NCBI RefSeq assembly: GCF_000308595.1
Contig: NZ_BAGA01000070.1
Location: 1 to 64,000, forward strand
From: Nocardia higoensis NBRC 100133
Lineage (GTDB): Bacteria > Actinomycetota > Actinomycetes > Mycobacteriales > Mycobacteriaceae
Direction: 5' to 3'
DNA length: 64,000 bases
In this document: one piece after another, positions 1 to 11,339 of the stretch
Position numbering within the stretch: the stretch's first letter is position 1
How the letters are laid out: each line of letters begins with the position of its first letter
Position numbers and translations under genes: made by a program
Notes under the pieces: generated by a model
The model's input: only the letters and a program-made list of their open reading frames with translations
What the model was told of the DNA's origin: nothing
Databases searched by the model: none

Positions 1-947
1 CCGCCCAGGGTGGATCCACCGCCGGGCGACCCAAGCCCGCCGGCCAGTTCAAGCCCGCTGCCGCAGCAGCCAAGCCCACCGGCAAGAAGGCGAAGAATCC
101 CAAGCCGCAGCGCCAGACGGCCGCCGCCCCGCTGCTGAGCAATGCCAAACCGGCCCGTCGCCAGAACGTCGAGCCCGCCCACACCGAGGGCCCCGTCAAG
201 CTGCCGTGGGGTGAGGGCGAGCGGCTGCAGAAGGTGCTGGCCAAGGCCGGTGTTGCCTCGCGGCGCGCGGCCGAGGAGATGATCGACCAGGGCCGGGTCG
301 AGGTCGACGGCGTGATCGTGCGCGAGCAGGGCCTGCGGATCGACCCGCAGACCGCGGTGGTGCGTGTAGACGGCACCCGCGTGGTGGTGCGCGACGAACT
401 GGTACACGTCGCGCTCAACAAGCCCAAGGGCTGGCAGTCGACCATGTCCGACGACCTGGGCCGCCCCTGCGTGGGTGACATCGTGGCCGAGCGGATCGCC
501 GCCGGTCAGCGCCTGTTCCACGTCGGCCGCCTCGACGCCGACACCGAGGGTCTGCTGCTGCTCACCAACGACGGCGACCTCGCACACCGGCTCATGCACC
601 CCTCCTACGAGGTCTCCAAGACCTACCTGGCGACCGTGCACGGCGAGGTGAACAACAAGCTCGTCGGCAAGCGCCTGCGCGAGGGCGTCGAACTCGACGA
701 CGGCCCGGCCAAGGTCGACCGCTTCCAGGTGCTCGAGGTCGGCGAGGGCCGTTCGCTGGTGAAGATCGTGCTGCACGAAGGCCGCAAGCACATCGTGCGC
801 AGGCTGCTCGACGCGGTCGGCCATCCGGTGACCCGGCTGGTGCGCACCCATATCGGCCCGGTGGTGCTGGGCGATCAACGGCCCGGCACGTTGCGGGTGC
901 TCGGCCGCGACGAAATCGGCAAACTCTACGAGGCGGTCCAGCTGTGA
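1..947 (+). CDS. rluB: 23S rRNA pseudouridine synthase RluB (5' end outside window)
   Basis: Isomerises a uridine of 23S rRNA to pseudouridine (RsuA/RluB/RluE family). The reading frame is open from the first bases of the window, so the true start lies upstream. A low-complexity Pro/Lys/Ala-rich leader of about 70 residues precedes the S4 RNA-binding domain, which begins at [17 protein letters not shown] near position 220; an ATG-like start at 234 would cut this domain and is rejected. The catalytic domain carries the family motif [17 protein letters not shown] with its active Asp near position 535. Basic N-terminal extensions are common in actinobacterial homologues. The stop overlaps the cmk start by four bases (GTGA), so translation is probably coupled. 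High confidence for family; the exact modified site is inferred. Confidence 0.93.
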   Translation, partial: AQGGSTAGRPKPAGQFKPAAAAAKPTGKKAKNPKPQRQTAAAPLLSNAKPARRQNVEPAHTEGPVKLPWGEGERLQKVLAKAGVASRRAAEEMIDQGRVEVDGVIVREQGLRIDPQTAVVRVDGTRVVVRDELVHVALNKPKGWQSTMSDDLGRPCVGDIVAERIAAGQRLFHVGRLDADTEGLLLLTNDGDLAHRLMHPSYEVSKTYLATVHGEVNNKLVGKRLREGVELDDGPAKVDRFQVLEVGEGRSLVKIVLHEGRKHIVRRLLDAVGHPVTRLVRTHIGPVVLGDQRPGTLRVLGRDEIGKLYEAVQL

Positions 948-1681
948 ACGGTGTGCAGGTCCCGGCGGAACTCGACAACGCGGTGTCCGGCGACGGTCCG
1001 CTGACCGTCGCGATGGACGGTCCGTCGGGCACCGGCAAGTCCAGCGTCTCCCGCAAGCTCGCGCTGCGGCTCGGCGCCCGCTATCTGGACACCGGCGCCA
1101 TGTACCGGGTGGCGACGCTGCGCGTGTTGCGCGCGGGCGCGGACCTCGATGATCCGGCGTCCATCATCGCCGCGGTGAAGGAACTGCCGCTGAGCATCGG
1201 CACCGACCCCACCCGCGAATTCGTCGAACTCGACGGCGAGGACGTCTCCGCGGAGATTCGCGGCGACGCCGTCACCAAGGCCGTCTCCGCCGTCTCGGCG
1301 GTGGGCGAGGTGCGTGAGGTGCTCGTCGCGACCCAGCGCGAGATCGCCGCGGAGGCGGGCCGCATCGTGGTCGAGGGCCGCGACATCGGCACCGTCGTGC
1401 TGCCCGGCGCGGACGCGAAGATCTACCTGACCGCCTCCGCGCAGGCCCGCGCGCAGCGGCGCAACGAACAGAACATCCGCGAGGGCCGTGGCGACGACTA
1501 CGCGGCCGTGCTGGCCGACGTGCAGCGCCGTGACACCCTCGATTCCACCCGCGCGGTGTCCCCGCTGCGTCCCGCCGAGGACGCGGTGCTCGTGGACACC
1601 AGCGAGCTGACCATGGACGAGGTCATCGACGAGCTGTATCGCGTCGTGGCGCAGCGTATCGCGACAGGAAGTGCACAGTGA
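944..1681 (+). CDS. cmk: Cytidylate kinase
   Basis: Phosphorylates CMP and dCMP with ATP in cytosolic pyrimidine salvage. The GTG start overlaps the rluB stop. The P-loop GPSGTGKSS lies near residue 28, the substrate segment DTGAMYR follows, and the lid/arginine-rich region RAQRRNEQN is present. At 245 aa it is slightly longer than the usual 220-230 because of about 18 extra N-terminal residues. The gene order rluB-cmk-der is a classic actinobacterial core block, and the stop overlaps der by four bases, indicating one operon. Nothing unusual is seen in the catalytic motifs. Confidence 0.96.
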   Translation: MNGVQVPAELDNAVSGDGPLTVAMDGPSGTGKSSVSRKLALRLGARYLDTGAMYRVATLRVLRAGADLDDPASIIAAVKELPLSIGTDPTREFVELDGEDVSAEIRGDAVTKAVSAVSAVGEVREVLVATQREIAAEAGRIVVEGRDIGTVVLPGADAKIYLTASAQARAQRRNEQNIREGRGDDYAAVLADVQRRDTLDSTRAVSPLRPAEDAVLVDTSELTMDEVIDELYRVVAQRIATGSAQ

Positions 1682-3096
1682 GCGAAGACGTACTGGCCGG
1701 AGACGGCATCTGGACCGACGAATCCGAATGGGAACTGGTCGATTTCGAGGGTGAGCACGAGGGCGAGGAACAACTCGCCATGCCGACGCTCGCCGTGGTC
1801 GGCCGGCCGAACGTCGGCAAGTCGACCCTGGTGAACCGGATTCTCGGCCGCCGCGAGGCGGTCGTCGAGGACATTCCCGGCGTCACCCGCGACCGCGTCT
1901 CCTACGAGGCGAACTGGGCCGGGCGGCGCTTCCTGGTACAGGACACCGGCGGCTGGGAGCCCGACGCCAAGGGCCTGCAGCAGGCCGTGGCCAGGCAGGC
2001 CGAGCTGGCGATGGCGACCGCGGACGCCATCCTGCTGGTGGTCGATGCCACCGTCGGCGCGACCGCGACCGACGAGGCGGCGGTGAAGAAGCTGCGCCGG
2101 TCGAAGATCCCGGTCGTCCTGGTCGCCAACAAGGTCGACGATCAGCGTGTGGAAGCCGAGGCCGCGGCACTGTGGTCGCTGGGGCTCGGTGAGCCGCGCA
2201 TGGTCAGCGCCGCGCACGGCCGCGGCACCGGCGATCTCCTCGACGACGTGCTCTCGGTGCTGCCGGAGACCCCGCGCGAGGGCACCGGGGGCACCGGACC
2301 GCGCCGTGTCGCCCTGGTCGGCAAGCCGAACGTCGGCAAGTCGAGCCTGCTCAACAAGCTGGCCGGCGACGAGCGCTCGGTCGTCCACGATGTCGCGGGC
2401 ACCACCGTCGATCCGGTGGACTCGCTGGTCGAACTCGGCGGCAAGATCTGGAAGTTCGTCGACACCGCGGGCCTGCGCCGCAAGGTCGGCAACGCCAGCG
2501 GCACCGAGTTCTACGCCTCGCTGCGCACCAAGTCGGCACTCGAGGCCTCGGAGGTCGCGATCATGCTGATCGACGCTTCCCAGCCGATCACCGAACAGGA
2601 TCTGCGGGTGATCAGCCTGGTCGCCGATTCCGGCCGGGCGCTGGTGCTGGCGTTCAACAAGTGGGATCTCGTCGACGAGGACCGCAGGTTGCAGCTGGAC
2701 AAGGAGGTCGACCGCGACCTGGTCCGGGTGCCGTGGGCGCAGCGGGTGAACATCTCCGCGCACACCGGCCGGGCCGTGCAGAAGCTGGTGCCGGCGATGG
2801 AGACCGCGCTCGAGTCCTGGGACAAGCGCATCTCCACCGGCCGGTTGAACAACTGGCTCAAGGAGGTCGTGGCCGCGACCCCGCCGCCGATGCGTGGCGG
2901 CAGGCTGCCGCGCGTGCTGTTCGCGACGCAGGCCTCGACCCGACCGCCGACGTTCGTGCTGTTCACCACCGGCTTCCTGGAGGCCGGTTACCGCCGGTTC
3001 CTGGAGCGGCGGCTGCGTGAAGAGTTCGGTTTCGACGGTTCGCCGGTGCGCATCTCGGTGCGCGTGCGCGAGAAGCGGGACCGCAACAAGAAGTGA
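1678..3096 (+). CDS. der: Ribosome-associated GTPase Der (EngA)
   Basis: Essential GTPase for 50S ribosomal subunit maturation. It has the diagnostic tandem G domains: first P-loop GRPNVGKST near residue 42, second GKPNVGKSS near residue 218, with DTGGW and DTAGLRR switch-II motifs and NKVD/NKWD base-recognition motifs, then the C-terminal KH-like domain ending in a basic tail. An acidic N-terminal extension of about 34 residues is typical of actinobacteria. The GTG start overlaps the cmk stop (GTGA). It is the last gene of the rluB-cmk-der operon, and a strong hairpin follows immediately. Confidence 0.97.
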   Translation: MSEDVLAGDGIWTDESEWELVDFEGEHEGEEQLAMPTLAVVGRPNVGKSTLVNRILGRREAVVEDIPGVTRDRVSYEANWAGRRFLVQDTGGWEPDAKGLQQAVARQAELAMATADAILLVVDATVGATATDEAAVKKLRRSKIPVVLVANKVDDQRVEAEAAALWSLGLGEPRMVSAAHGRGTGDLLDDVLSVLPETPREGTGGTGPRRVALVGKPNVGKSSLLNKLAGDERSVVHDVAGTTVDPVDSLVELGGKIWKFVDTAGLRRKVGNASGTEFYASLRTKSALEASEVAIMLIDASQPITEQDLRVISLVADSGRALVLAFNKWDLVDEDRRLQLDKEVDRDLVRVPWAQRVNISAHTGRAVQKLVPAMETALESWDKRISTGRLNNWLKEVVAATPPPMRGGRLPRVLFATQASTRPPTFVLFTTGFLEAGYRRFLERRLREEFGFDGSPVRISVRVREKRDRNKK

Positions 3097-3104
3097 GTTC
3101 GCCG

Positions 3105-3132
3105 CCGGGGTGCGCGGCAGCGCGCACCCCGG
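3105..3132 (+). terminator. Hairpin terminator after der
   Basis: Perfect 11-bp inverted repeat CCGGGGTGCGC / GCGCACCCCGG with a 6-nt loop, 8 bases after the der stop and before the separate carboxylic acid reductase gene. No T-run follows, which is common for actinobacterial terminators. Confidence 0.7.
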
Positions 3133-3209
3133 AGCGAATGTTATCGGGGATTCTTAGGTGGGCTAACGTATCGGGGGAGTTGTCCGCGTCACCCCCGAGA
3201 GGTCCACCG

Positions 3210-6200
3210 GTGGATCAGACCCGATCTTCGCGACTGCGTCAGCGCGTCGCCGAATTGCATGCCGCCGACACCGAGGTGCGCGGCGCCACCCCGGATCCCG
3301 CCGTCACCGAAGCGATCAACCAGCCTGGTCTGCGTCTGCGCGAGCTGATCGCCACGGTCTTCGAGGCCTACGCCGACCGGCCCGCCCTGGCCCGCCGCAC
3401 GAGCGAACTCGTCGTCGACGAGGGGAGTGGCACACGGATCCGCCGCCTGCTGCCCTCCTTCGACAAGATCACCTATCGCGAACTCGGCGAGCGGATGCGC
3501 GCCGTGGCGAGCGCCTGGCGCCACGATGACCGCCTCGGGCTGCGTGCGGGCGATTTCGTCGCCACCCTGGGCTTCAACAGCGTCGACTACGCCGTCGTCG
3601 AGCTGGCCTGCGCCGAAGCCGGCGTGGTCACCGTGCCGCTGCAGGCGAGCGCCTCGGTGGAGCGGCTGTCGGCGATTCTGGCCGAGACCGAGCCGACGAT
3701 CCTGGCCGTCGGCCTGGACTCGCTGCCGCACGCCGTGGACTGCGTCCGCACCGGCGTCGCGCCGCGCGCCGTCCACGTCTTCGACTACGACCCCGGCCTC
3801 GACGACCACCGCGCCGTCCTCGCCGCCGCCCGCGCCCGCCTCGCCGAGGCGGACAGCCCGATCCGGCTGGAGACCCTGTCCGAGATCGAGGAGCGCGGCC
3901 GCACCCTGCCGCCGGTGCCCGCCGACGACCGCACCGACGACGACCCGCTGGCGCTGCTCGTCTACACCTCCGGCAGTACCGGAACTCCCAAGGGCGCCAT
4001 GTACACCGAGCGCCTGGTGAAGATCATGTGGCTGGGCCAGCTGCCGCTCGCCGCCGTGAACTTCAACTACATGCCGCTGAGCCACGTCGCCGGCCGGTTG
4101 AGCCTGTTCGGCCTGCTCGCCCGCGGTGGCGTCGCCTACTTCACCGCGAGCAGTGACATGTCCACCCTGTTCGAGGATCTCGCGCTGGCCCGCCCGACCG
4201 AGATGTTCGTGGTGCCGCGCGTCTGCGAGATGGTGTTCCAGCGCTTCCAGAGCGAGATGCAGCGTCGCACGGTCACCGAGGCCGACCGCGAGGACGTCGA
4301 GCGGGAAGTGAAAGCGCTGCTGCGCGAACAGCTCTTCGGCGACCGGCTGCTGTCGGTGGTGTGCGGCAGCGCACCGCTGGCACCGGAGCTCAAGGCGTTC
4401 ATGGAATCGGTGCTCGACCTGGCCCTGCTCGACGGCTACGGTTCCACCGAAGCGGGCGCCAGCGTGGTCATCGAGTCGAAGGTGCGCCGCCCACCGGTGC
4501 TCGACTACCGCCTCGCCGACGTTCCCGAACTCGGCTACTTCCGCACGGACCAGCCGCATCCGCGCGGCGAACTGCTGCTGAAGACCGTCTCGATGATCCC
4601 GGGCTACTACAAGCGCCCCGAGCTCGATGCCCAGATCTTCGACGAGGACGGCTATTACCGCACCGGCGATATCGTCGCCGAGCTGGAGCCGGACCGCCTC
4701 GTCTACCTGGATCGCCGCAACAATGTGCTGAAGCTGGCCCAAGGCGAGTTCGTCACCATCGCGCGGCTCGAGGCCGTGTTCAACCACAGCCCGCTGGTGC
4801 ACCAGATCCTGGTCTACGGCAACAGCGAACGCTCCTTCCTGCTGGCCGTCGTCGTCCCAGCCGACGAAGCGCGCGGCGGCGACCCGGCACAGGTGAAGGC
4901 CCGCATCATGGCCTCGCTGCGGGAGATCGCCAAGGACGCCGAGCTGGAGTCCTACGAGATCCCGCGCGACGTGATCGTCGAAACCGAGCCGTTCACGGTG
5001 GAATCCGGCTTGCTCTCCGGCATCGGCAAGATCCTGCGCCCCGCCGTGGAAGCGCGCTACCGCGATCGCCTCGAGCAGCTCTACAGCGATCTCGCCGCGG
5101 CCCGGAACGACGAACTGCTCGCCCTGCGCCGCGACGCCGCCGACCGCCCGGTTCTCGAGACCGTCACCCGTGCGGCCGCCGCGATCCTCGGCTCCGAGGA
5201 GAGCCTGCCCGCTGCCGCCCATTTCGGTGACCTCGGCGGCGACTCGCTGGCGGCCCTGTCGCTGTCGAACCTGCTGCGCGAGATCTTCGCCGTGGAGGTG
5301 CCCGTCGGCGTCATCACCGGCCCGGCCACCGACCTGCGCGCACTGGCCGAGCACATCCGCGCCGAACGCGAAACAGATTCCAGCCGAGCGGTTTTCGACC
5401 GCGTCCATGCCGACGAGGCACGGGTGACCGTCGCCGAACTCACCCTCGCCGCGTTCCTCGACGAGGCCACCCTCGCCGCGGCGCCCGGCCTGCCTCGGCC
5501 CGTGGAAACTCCGCGCACCGTGCTGCTCACCGGCGCCAACGGCTACCTGGGCCGGTTCCTGTGCCTGGAGTGGCTCGAGCGCCTGGACCGTATCGACGGA
5601 CGGCTGATCTGCGTGGTCCGCGGCGCCGACCGCGCCGCCGCACTGGCCCGCCTCGAGGAGGCGTTCGACACCGGCGATGCCGAGCTGACCCGGCATTTCA
5701 AGGATCTGGCCGGCCGCAGGCTGGAAGTTCTCGCGGGCGATATCGGCGAACCCGGCCTCGGCCTCGACCCGGCGGTGTGGCAGCGTCTGGCCGCCGACAT
5801 CGACCACATCGTGCACCCCGCCGCCCTGGTCAACCATGTGCTGCCGTACCGGCAGCTGTTCGGTCCCAATGTGGTCGGGACCGCCGAAATCCTGCGCCTG
5901 GCCCTGACCGAGCGGCTCAAGCCCGTCGACTTCCTGTCCACCGTCGCCGTCGCCGCACAGATCCCGCCCGGCCGCTTCACCGAGGACGGCGACATCCGGC
6001 TCATGAGCCCTGAGCGCGCCGTCGACCGCGGGTACGCCAACGGCTACGGCAACAGCAAGTGGGCGGGCGAGGTCCTGCTGCGCGAAGCCCACGACCTGTG
6101 CGGGCTGCCGGTCACCGTCTTCCGATCCGACATGATCCTGGCGCACAGCCGTTTCGCCGGGCAGCTCAACATCCCCGATGTCTTCACCCGGCTGCTGCTG

Positions 6201-6701
6201 AGCATCCTCGCCACCGGCGTCGCCCCCGTGTCCTTCTACGCGGACACCGTCGAAGGCCGGCGCCCCCGCGCCCACTACGACGGCCTGCCCGCCGACTTCA
6301 CCGCCACCGCGATCACCGAACTCGGCGCCCGCACCGAAGGTTTCCGCACCTACAACGTGCTCAATCCGCACGACGACGGCATCAGCCTGGACACCTTCGT
6401 CGACTGGCTCGTCGACGCGGGCCATCCCATCGAACGCATCCCTGTCCACCGCGACTGGGTCACCCGCTTCGAAACCGCCCTGCACGCCCTGCCGGAACAG
6501 CAGCGCAAGCACTCCGTGCTGCCGCTCCTGCACGCCTACCGCCGCCCCTCCCCGGCGTCGGCGGGCTCGGCCCTGCCCGGCTCGGAGTTCCTGGCCGCCG
6601 TGCGTGCGGCGGGTCCGGCCACCGGCGGGGACGTGCCCCACCTGTCCGCCGAGCTGATCGGCAAATACGTCAGCGACCTGCGGTTGCACGGACTGATCTG
6701 A
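3210..6701 (+). CDS. car: Carboxylic acid reductase (fatty acid reductase), 1163 aa
   Basis: ATP- and NADPH-dependent reduction of aromatic or fatty carboxylic acids to aldehydes. Domain order: adenylation domain (about 1-640) with the AMP-binding motif [11 protein letters not shown] near residue 252, a phosphopantetheine carrier segment with the attachment serine in [10 protein letters not shown] near residue 676, and an NADPH thioester-reductase domain starting at [12 protein letters not shown] with the YGNSK catalytic tyrosine-lysine pair near residue 945. Length matches the Nocardia CAR (about 1170 aa). The GTG at 3210 is chosen because GAGAGG lies 7 bases upstream and upstream in-frame codons do not look like protein. 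The carrier serine must be primed by a phosphopantetheinyl transferase, which is not in this window. The gene is monocistronic between two hairpins. Confidence 0.95.
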   Translation: MDQTRSSRLRQRVAELHAADTEVRGATPDPAVTEAINQPGLRLRELIATVFEAYADRPALARRTSELVVDEGSGTRIRRLLPSFDKITYRELGERMRAVASAWRHDDRLGLRAGDFVATLGFNSVDYAVVELACAEAGVVTVPLQASASVERLSAILAETEPTILAVGLDSLPHAVDCVRTGVAPRAVHVFDYDPGLDDHRAVLAAARARLAEADSPIRLETLSEIEERGRTLPPVPADDRTDDDPLALLVYTSGSTGTPKGAMYTERLVKIMWLGQLPLAAVNFNYMPLSHVAGRLSLFGLLARGGVAYFTASSDMSTLFEDLALARPTEMFVVPRVCEMVFQRFQSEMQRRTVTEADREDVEREVKALLREQLFGDRLLSVVCGSAPLAPELKAFMESVLDLALLDGYGSTEAGASVVIESKVRRPPVLDYRLADVPELGYFRTDQPHPRGELLLKTVSMIPGYYKRPELDAQIFDEDGYYRTGDIVAELEPDRLVYLDRRNNVLKLAQGEFVTIARLEAVFNHSPLVHQILVYGNSERSFLLAVVVPADEARGGDPAQVKARIMASLREIAKDAELESYEIPRDVIVETEPFTVESGLLSGIGKILRPAVEARYRDRLEQLYSDLAAARNDELLALRRDAADRPVLETVTRAAAAILGSEESLPAAAHFGDLGGDSLAALSLSNLLREIFAVEVPVGVITGPATDLRALAEHIRAERETDSSRAVFDRVHADEARVTVAELTLAAFLDEATLAAAPGLPRPVETPRTVLLTGANGYLGRFLCLEWLERLDRIDGRLICVVRGADRAAALARLEEAFDTGDAELTRHFKDLAGRRLEVLAGDIGEPGLGLDPAVWQRLAADIDHIVHPAALVNHVLPYRQLFGPNVVGTAEILRLALTERLKPVDFLSTVAVAAQIPPGRFTEDGDIRLMSPERAVDRGYANGYGNSKWAGEVLLREAHDLCGLPVTVFRSDMILAHSRFAGQLNIPDVFTRLLLSILATGVAPVSFYADTVEGRRPRAHYDGLPADFTATAITELGARTEGFRTYNVLNPHDDGISLDTFVDWLVDAGHPIERIPVHRDWVTRFETALHALPEQQRKHSVLPLLHAYRRPSPASAGSALPGSEFLAAVRAAGPATGGDVPHLSAELIGKYVSDLRLHGLI

Positions 6702-6850
6702 CCGCGCGGCGTCGTCGCCCACCCGCGCGGGTGAGCGGTCGACGCGCCTGCGCAGTCCCGCTGTCGACGCCGGTCAGGTGCGGGCAGCGCACTCGCCGGA
6801 GATGTAATAGGCCTGGGCGTCGAGGATTTCCCCGGCCCGGTGGCGGAGGC

Positions 6851-6879
6851 GTTGCGCGAGCGGTCCCCGCTCGCGCAAC
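6851..6879. terminator. Bidirectional hairpin between convergent genes
   Basis: Perfect 13-bp inverted repeat GTTGCGCGAGCGG / CCGCTCGCGCAAC with a 3-nt loop, placed between the convergent car (+) and M3 peptidase (-) genes. The rest of 6702-6907 shows no convincing gene. Confidence 0.65.
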
Positions 6880-6907
6880 CGACGGCAGGCCGGCGGATCC
6901 GCCCTGC

Positions 6908-9010
6908 TCATGCCGGGAGCAGTCCGCGCCGCTCCAGCAGCGGCTCGATATCGGGCCCCCGTCCGCGCACGGCGGCGAACGCCTCCATCGGATCGACCGA
7001 CCCGCCGCGGGCGAGCAGTTCGCGGCGGAAGATCTCGCCCTTCTCGCGGATCGTGCCCGCGCCGTCGTCGAACCAGCGCACGGTGTCGGCGTCGAGCACC
7101 TCACTCCAGATGTAGGAGTAGTAGCCGGCCGAATATCCACCGGAGAAGATGTGGGCGAAGTAGCCGGTGCGGTAGCGCGGGGGGATGGCGTCGAGCGTCA
7201 GGCCCGCGGCGTGCAGGGCGCGATGCTCGAATTCCTCGGCATCGCCGGGATTCTCACCGGCTGGAAGCCGGTGCCAAGCCCAGTCCAGCCGGGTGGCGGC
7301 GAGGTATTCGACGGTGCGGAAGCCTTCGCCGAACCGGGAGGCCTCGCGCATGCGCTCGACGAGGTCGGCGGGCATCGGCTCGCCGGTGCCGACGTGGCGG
7401 GCGTAGCGGGACAGGATCTCCGGGCGATCCATCCACATCTCGTTGACCTGGGAGGGGAACTCCACGAAATCGCGGGGTACTTCGGTGCCGGAGAAGAAGG
7501 GATACCGCACGTCGGAGAACAAGCCGTGCAGGGCGTGGCCGAACTCGTGGAAGAGGGTGCGGACGTTGTCCCAGGTGAGCAGGACGGGCTCGCCCTCCGG
7601 AGGACGGGCGATATTGAGGTTGTTGACCACCACGGCGCGGGTGCCGAGCAGGTGCGACTGCGCGACGAGCTCGTTCATCCACGCCCCGCCGCGCTTGGAC
7701 GGGCGGGCGAAGTAGTCGCCGAGGAACAGTCCCAGCGGTGAGCCGTCGGCGTCGAACACCTCGAAGACGCGGACATCCGGGTGGTAGCCGACGAGGTCGT
7801 CGCGTTCCCGCAGCGTGATGCCGTAGACCAGTTCGGCCGCGTGGAAGACGCCTTCCCGCAGCACCCGCTCCAGCTCCAGATAGGGGCGCAACGCCGAGCT
7901 GTCGAACGAGAAACGCTCGGCCCGAAGCTTTTCCGACCAGAACTGCCAGTCCCAGGGCTGTAGCTCGCCGTCGGCGCCCGCCGCGCGCATGGCCTCGGCG
8001 AGCTCGCCCGCCTCGCGTTCGGCATTGGCCACCGCGGGCGGCACGAGCCGGGCCAGCATCCGCTCCACCTCGTCGGCGGTCTTCGCGGTCTGATCGGCCA
8101 CCGCGTAGCTCGCATGGTCCGGGTACCCGAGCAGGGCGGCGCGCTCGGCACGCAGTGCGGCGATGCGTGCGGCCAGGACGGCATTGACCGAATCGGCCGA
8201 GCGGTCGGCGTAGTCGGTCGTCGCGTCGTTCGCCGGGATGTCCGCGGCTGCGGCGCCTTCGAACCCGCGGGTCAGCGAGGCCTGCAGCACCCGCCGCCGC
8301 AGCTCCCGATCGGACAGTTCGGCCAGCACCGGTTGGTTCGACACGTTCTGCAGGCGCAGCGCCCACGCGTCGTCACGGCCGAGCGCGCGTGCGTTCTCGG
8401 CGGCGGTCGCGACCGCGCCCGGATCCAGCCCGGCCAGTTCCTGTTCGCGGGTCACCAGCACGGTCGCGGCATTGCTGGCGGCGAGCAGGTTCTGTCCGAA
8501 TCGCGTTGCCGCCGTGGCCAGTTCGGTGTTCAGCTCGCGGAGGCGGCGCTGACCCGCCGCGTCGAGCCGGGCGCCCGCCCGCACGAACTTCAGGTGGTAC
8601 TGCTCGAGCAGGCGCTCGTCCTGCGCGTCCAGCCCCAGTTCCCCGCGCCGCTCGTAGAGCGACTCGATTCGTGCGAACAGACCGGGATCCAACTGGATCG
8701 CGTCGCGGTGCGCGGCCAGGCGGGGCGACACCTCCGCCTCGATCGCGTCGATCCCCGGCGTGGTGTCCGAGGAGGATTCGTTGAAGAACACCGCGCTCAC
8801 TCGCGTGAGCAATGATCCCGAACGCTCCAGCGCCACAATCGTGTTCTCGAAGGTGGGGGCCTCGCCGGACTCCGCGATGGCGGCGACCTCGGCCAGCTGC
8901 TCGGCCATGCCGCGCTCGAAGGCGGGCAGATAGTGCTCTTCCTCGATCTGCGCGAACGGCGGCAACTCGTAGGGCAGCGCACTGCGCTCGAAGAACGGAT
9001 TGCTCGTCAT
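6908..9010 (-). CDS. M3 family oligopeptidase (dipeptidyl carboxypeptidase / oligopeptidase A type)
   Basis: Zinc metallopeptidase that degrades short peptides in the cytosol. The HExxH zinc motif appears as HEFGHALHG near residue 485, followed by the downstream glutamate region typical of family M3A. The 700-aa length matches Dcp/OpdA. ATG at 9010 is chosen: GGAGG lies just upstream, and the longer in-frame extension toward 9184 has low-complexity Arg-rich sequence. Dcp (removes C-terminal dipeptides) and OpdA (endopeptidase) cannot be separated from sequence reading alone. It is divergent from the TerD-domain gene and shares a 176-bp intergenic region with it. Confidence 0.92.
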   Translation of the reverse strand: MTSNPFFERSALPYELPPFAQIEEEHYLPAFERGMAEQLAEVAAIAESGEAPTFENTIVALERSGSLLTRVSAVFFNESSSDTTPGIDAIEAEVSPRLAAHRDAIQLDPGLFARIESLYERRGELGLDAQDERLLEQYHLKFVRAGARLDAAGQRRLRELNTELATAATRFGQNLLAASNAATVLVTREQELAGLDPGAVATAAENARALGRDDAWALRLQNVSNQPVLAELSDRELRRRVLQASLTRGFEGAAAADIPANDATTDYADRSADSVNAVLAARIAALRAERAALLGYPDHASYAVADQTAKTADEVERMLARLVPPAVANAEREAGELAEAMRAAGADGELQPWDWQFWSEKLRAERFSFDSSALRPYLELERVLREGVFHAAELVYGITLRERDDLVGYHPDVRVFEVFDADGSPLGLFLGDYFARPSKRGGAWMNELVAQSHLLGTRAVVVNNLNIARPPEGEPVLLTWDNVRTLFHEFGHALHGLFSDVRYPFFSGTEVPRDFVEFPSQVNEMWMDRPEILSRYARHVGTGEPMPADLVERMREASRFGEGFRTVEYLAATRLDWAWHRLPAGENPGDAEEFEHRALHAAGLTLDAIPPRYRTGYFAHIFSGGYSAGYYSYIWSEVLDADTVRWFDDGAGTIREKGEIFRRELLARGGSVDPMEAFAAVRGRGPDIEPLLERRGLLPA

Positions 9011-9186
9011 GCCTCCGACCCTATGTCGACAACTGGTCAAACATTTTGTGAGCCATGTAACAGGCTGTCGGGGAGTCTCGATAGCGCTCTCGTCCGCCCG
9101 GATCCGGGCGACCAGTGCGCGGGCACGTTGCCGAACCGGCCGAGCCCGCATCGAAGCGAGCCGAATCGTCGAAGGGTGCACCACCG

Positions 9187-11280
9187 ATGTCCACGATGCT
9201 TTCCAAGGGGCAGAACGTCCCGCTGCCCGACGATGTGGAACGTCTCGACGTCGTGCTCGCGTGGAGCGAGTCCGAGATCGAGGTCGACGCTTCGGCGCTG
9301 CTGCTCGGCGAGGACGGAAAGGTCGGCAGCGACGCCGATTTCGTGTTCTACAACCAGCCCGAGTCGGCCGACGGCGCGGTTCGGTTCCTCGGGGTGAGCA
9401 CCACCGAGGAGGGTGCGCAGGCCCGCATCGCCGTCGACCTCACGGCCGTGCCCGAGCGCGTCCACAGCGTGGCCCTGGTGGGCAGCCTCGGTGCGGGCGC
9501 GTTCGGGGATCTGGGCAAGCTCTCGCTGCGGGTCGTCGACGCGGCCGGGCACTCGCTGGCGGAGTACCTGACCGCCGACGCCACCACCGAAACCGCCTTC
9601 GTCTTCGGAGAGATCTATCGCAGGGGCGGGGCATGGAAGGTCCGCGCCGTCGGCCAGGGCTGGGACTCCGGATTGGCCGGTGTCGCCACGAACTTCGGCG
9701 TCCAGATCGATGACGACGGCACAGATGACGACGGCGCCGATGACGGCGGTGCCGAGACCGAGGCGGGTCCGGCGGAAGCCGAGCCCGCGGCCGTTGCCGA
9801 GAGCGCGGGCAGTGCGCCGGCCGGGCGGGGGCGGATCGACGCCCAGCCCACCGAGCCGCGAACCGTCGCGGCGCCCGAGGCGGACCGCCCGGCCGGAACG
9901 GACCCCGCATCCGCCGCGCCCCGCAGGCGGGGCGTGCGCACCGTCAAGCGTGCCCCGAAGAAGGTGCAGCCGCTGCGATTCACCCTGGCCGAGCAGGACA
10001 CCTGGCAACCCGCTCGCCTGTTCTCGGTGATCGGCGTCGGCGCGGGTGAGGAACAGGAGCGCCGCGCCACCGCCGCACTGATCGCCACCATGCAGTCCGT
10101 CCGCCCGTTCGCCCGCGCCATCTGCGCCCGTATCGGTGCACCCGCCGGCCTGTTCGAGGGCTTCATCGAAGTGCCCTACGAGCGAGGCGAATCCAAGGTG
10201 ATTCCCGACGCCGTGCTCCGGGTCGCACGAGGCGGGCGCATATGGACGGCACTGCTCGAGGTGAAGACGGGCAACGGCAAACTCGACCGCACCCAGCTGG
10301 AGAACTATCTGGACGTGGCGCGCCGCAAGAAGTACGACGTGGTCGTCAGCCTCTCCAATGATGTGCCCGCGAGTCCGGGGGAACTGCCGGTCGAGGTGGA
10401 TCGGCGCAAGCTCACCAAAGTCTCGCTGCGGCACCTGTCGTGGGCGGAGGTCGCGCACGAGGCCCGCATGCTCGTCGGCCACGGCGGCATCGACAACGAA
10501 TTGCAGGCTTGGATTCTCACCGAATTCCTGCGCTATCTCGACCATCCGCGCTCGGGCGCCGCGGAGTTCACCGACATGGGCAGGCATTGGGTGGCCGTGC
10601 GCGACGCAGTGACCGCGGGCACGCTGCGGGCGGGTGACCGCAAGGCGCTGGCGGTGGCGGAGACCTGGTCGTCGCTGTCGCGTCATCTCGCCCTGCGGCT
10701 GACCGCCGAACTCGGCGTCACCGTCAAGCACGTGCTGCCGCGCAAGTTCCGCACCGATCCGGCCGCGCGCAGTGCCGCGGTCGCCGAGCGCCTGGCCGGC
10801 GACGGCACGTTCGAGGCGGTCCTGCGCATCCCCGACACGGCCGGGGACCTGGTGGTCGTCGCCGACGTCCGCACCAATCGAGTGCGCTGCCGCACCACCG
10901 TCGAGGCCCCGAACGAGGGCACCTCGGGCCGCCGGGTGAACTGGCTGCTGCGCCAGCTGGAGAAGGCGCCCGGCGACGTGCAGGTGGAGGCGGTGTTCTC
11001 CGAACGCGGCAACGAGGCATGCGAGCATCTGTCGACTGTGCGCGCGACACCGAAGGCGCTCACCGAGGGGCGATCGGGCTCGATCGTGTCGTTCACCGTC
11101 GAGCAGTCGTTCCCGCTGGGCAGCAGGCGCTCGGGAACATCGGCCAGTTTCGTCGCCTCGGTGACCGCGGCGACCGACGCTTTCTACGGGGCGGTGGTGC
11201 AATCTCTGCGCGAGTGGGTGCCCGCCGCCCCCAAGCAGGCCGAACCGGTGCTCGCCGAGGCAGCGCTCGCCGAGTCCTGA
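9187..11280 (+). CDS. TerD-domain protein with C-terminal PD-(D/E)XK nuclease-like region, 697 aa
   Basis: Residues 1-180 form a TerD domain (calcium-binding stress/tellurite-response fold), recognisable by the GQNVPLPDD opening, the FVFYNQP segment and [19 protein letters not shown] long Asp/Ala/Pro/Glu-rich linker (about 181-255) follows. The second half contains IPDAVL near residue 338 and LLEVKTG near residue 355, spaced as in PD-(D/E)XK restriction-endonuclease-like folds, then a region of about 320 residues I do not recognise. ATG at 9187 has GAAGGG 10 bases upstream. Related long TerD proteins occur in actinomycetes; biochemical function is unknown. The nuclease fold is inferred from the motif only. 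Confidence 0.8.
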   Translation: MSTMLSKGQNVPLPDDVERLDVVLAWSESEIEVDASALLLGEDGKVGSDADFVFYNQPESADGAVRFLGVSTTEEGAQARIAVDLTAVPERVHSVALVGSLGAGAFGDLGKLSLRVVDAAGHSLAEYLTADATTETAFVFGEIYRRGGAWKVRAVGQGWDSGLAGVATNFGVQIDDDGTDDDGADDGGAETEAGPAEAEPAAVAESAGSAPAGRGRIDAQPTEPRTVAAPEADRPAGTDPASAAPRRRGVRTVKRAPKKVQPLRFTLAEQDTWQPARLFSVIGVGAGEEQERRATAALIATMQSVRPFARAICARIGAPAGLFEGFIEVPYERGESKVIPDAVLRVARGGRIWTALLEVKTGNGKLDRTQLENYLDVARRKKYDVVVSLSNDVPASPGELPVEVDRRKLTKVSLRHLSWAEVAHEARMLVGHGGIDNELQAWILTEFLRYLDHPRSGAAEFTDMGRHWVAVRDAVTAGTLRAGDRKALAVAETWSSLSRHLALRLTAELGVTVKHVLPRKFRTDPAARSAAVAERLAGDGTFEAVLRIPDTAGDLVVVADVRTNRVRCRTTVEAPNEGTSGRRVNWLLRQLEKAPGDVQVEAVFSERGNEACEHLSTVRATPKALTEGRSGSIVSFTVEQSFPLGSRRSGTSASFVASVTAATDAFYGAVVQSLREWVPAAPKQAEPVLAEAALAES

Positions 11281-11339
11281 TACGGGTGCGCCCGCCGCGT
11301 CCGCTGTCCAGCGCGGTCCCGCGGGTGCACTATCGAGTC

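Noticed and set aside
3189..6722. Long open frame of about 1177 codons on the minus strand
   Set aside because: It is the antisense shadow of the carboxylic acid reductase gene; Gly/Ala/Gln/Asp-rich with no family motif, while the plus strand has full CAR domains.
6774..6860. Minus-strand phrase ending EILDAQAYYISGECAART before a stop
   Set aside because: It reads like the tail of a protein but there is no start, it overlaps the terminator hairpin and I could not name a family; too weak to call a pseudogene.
9037..11202. Minus-strand frame of 721 codons opposite the TerD gene
   Set aside because: Arg/Gly/Asp-rich composition of an antisense high-GC shadow; the plus strand shows clear TerD motifs.
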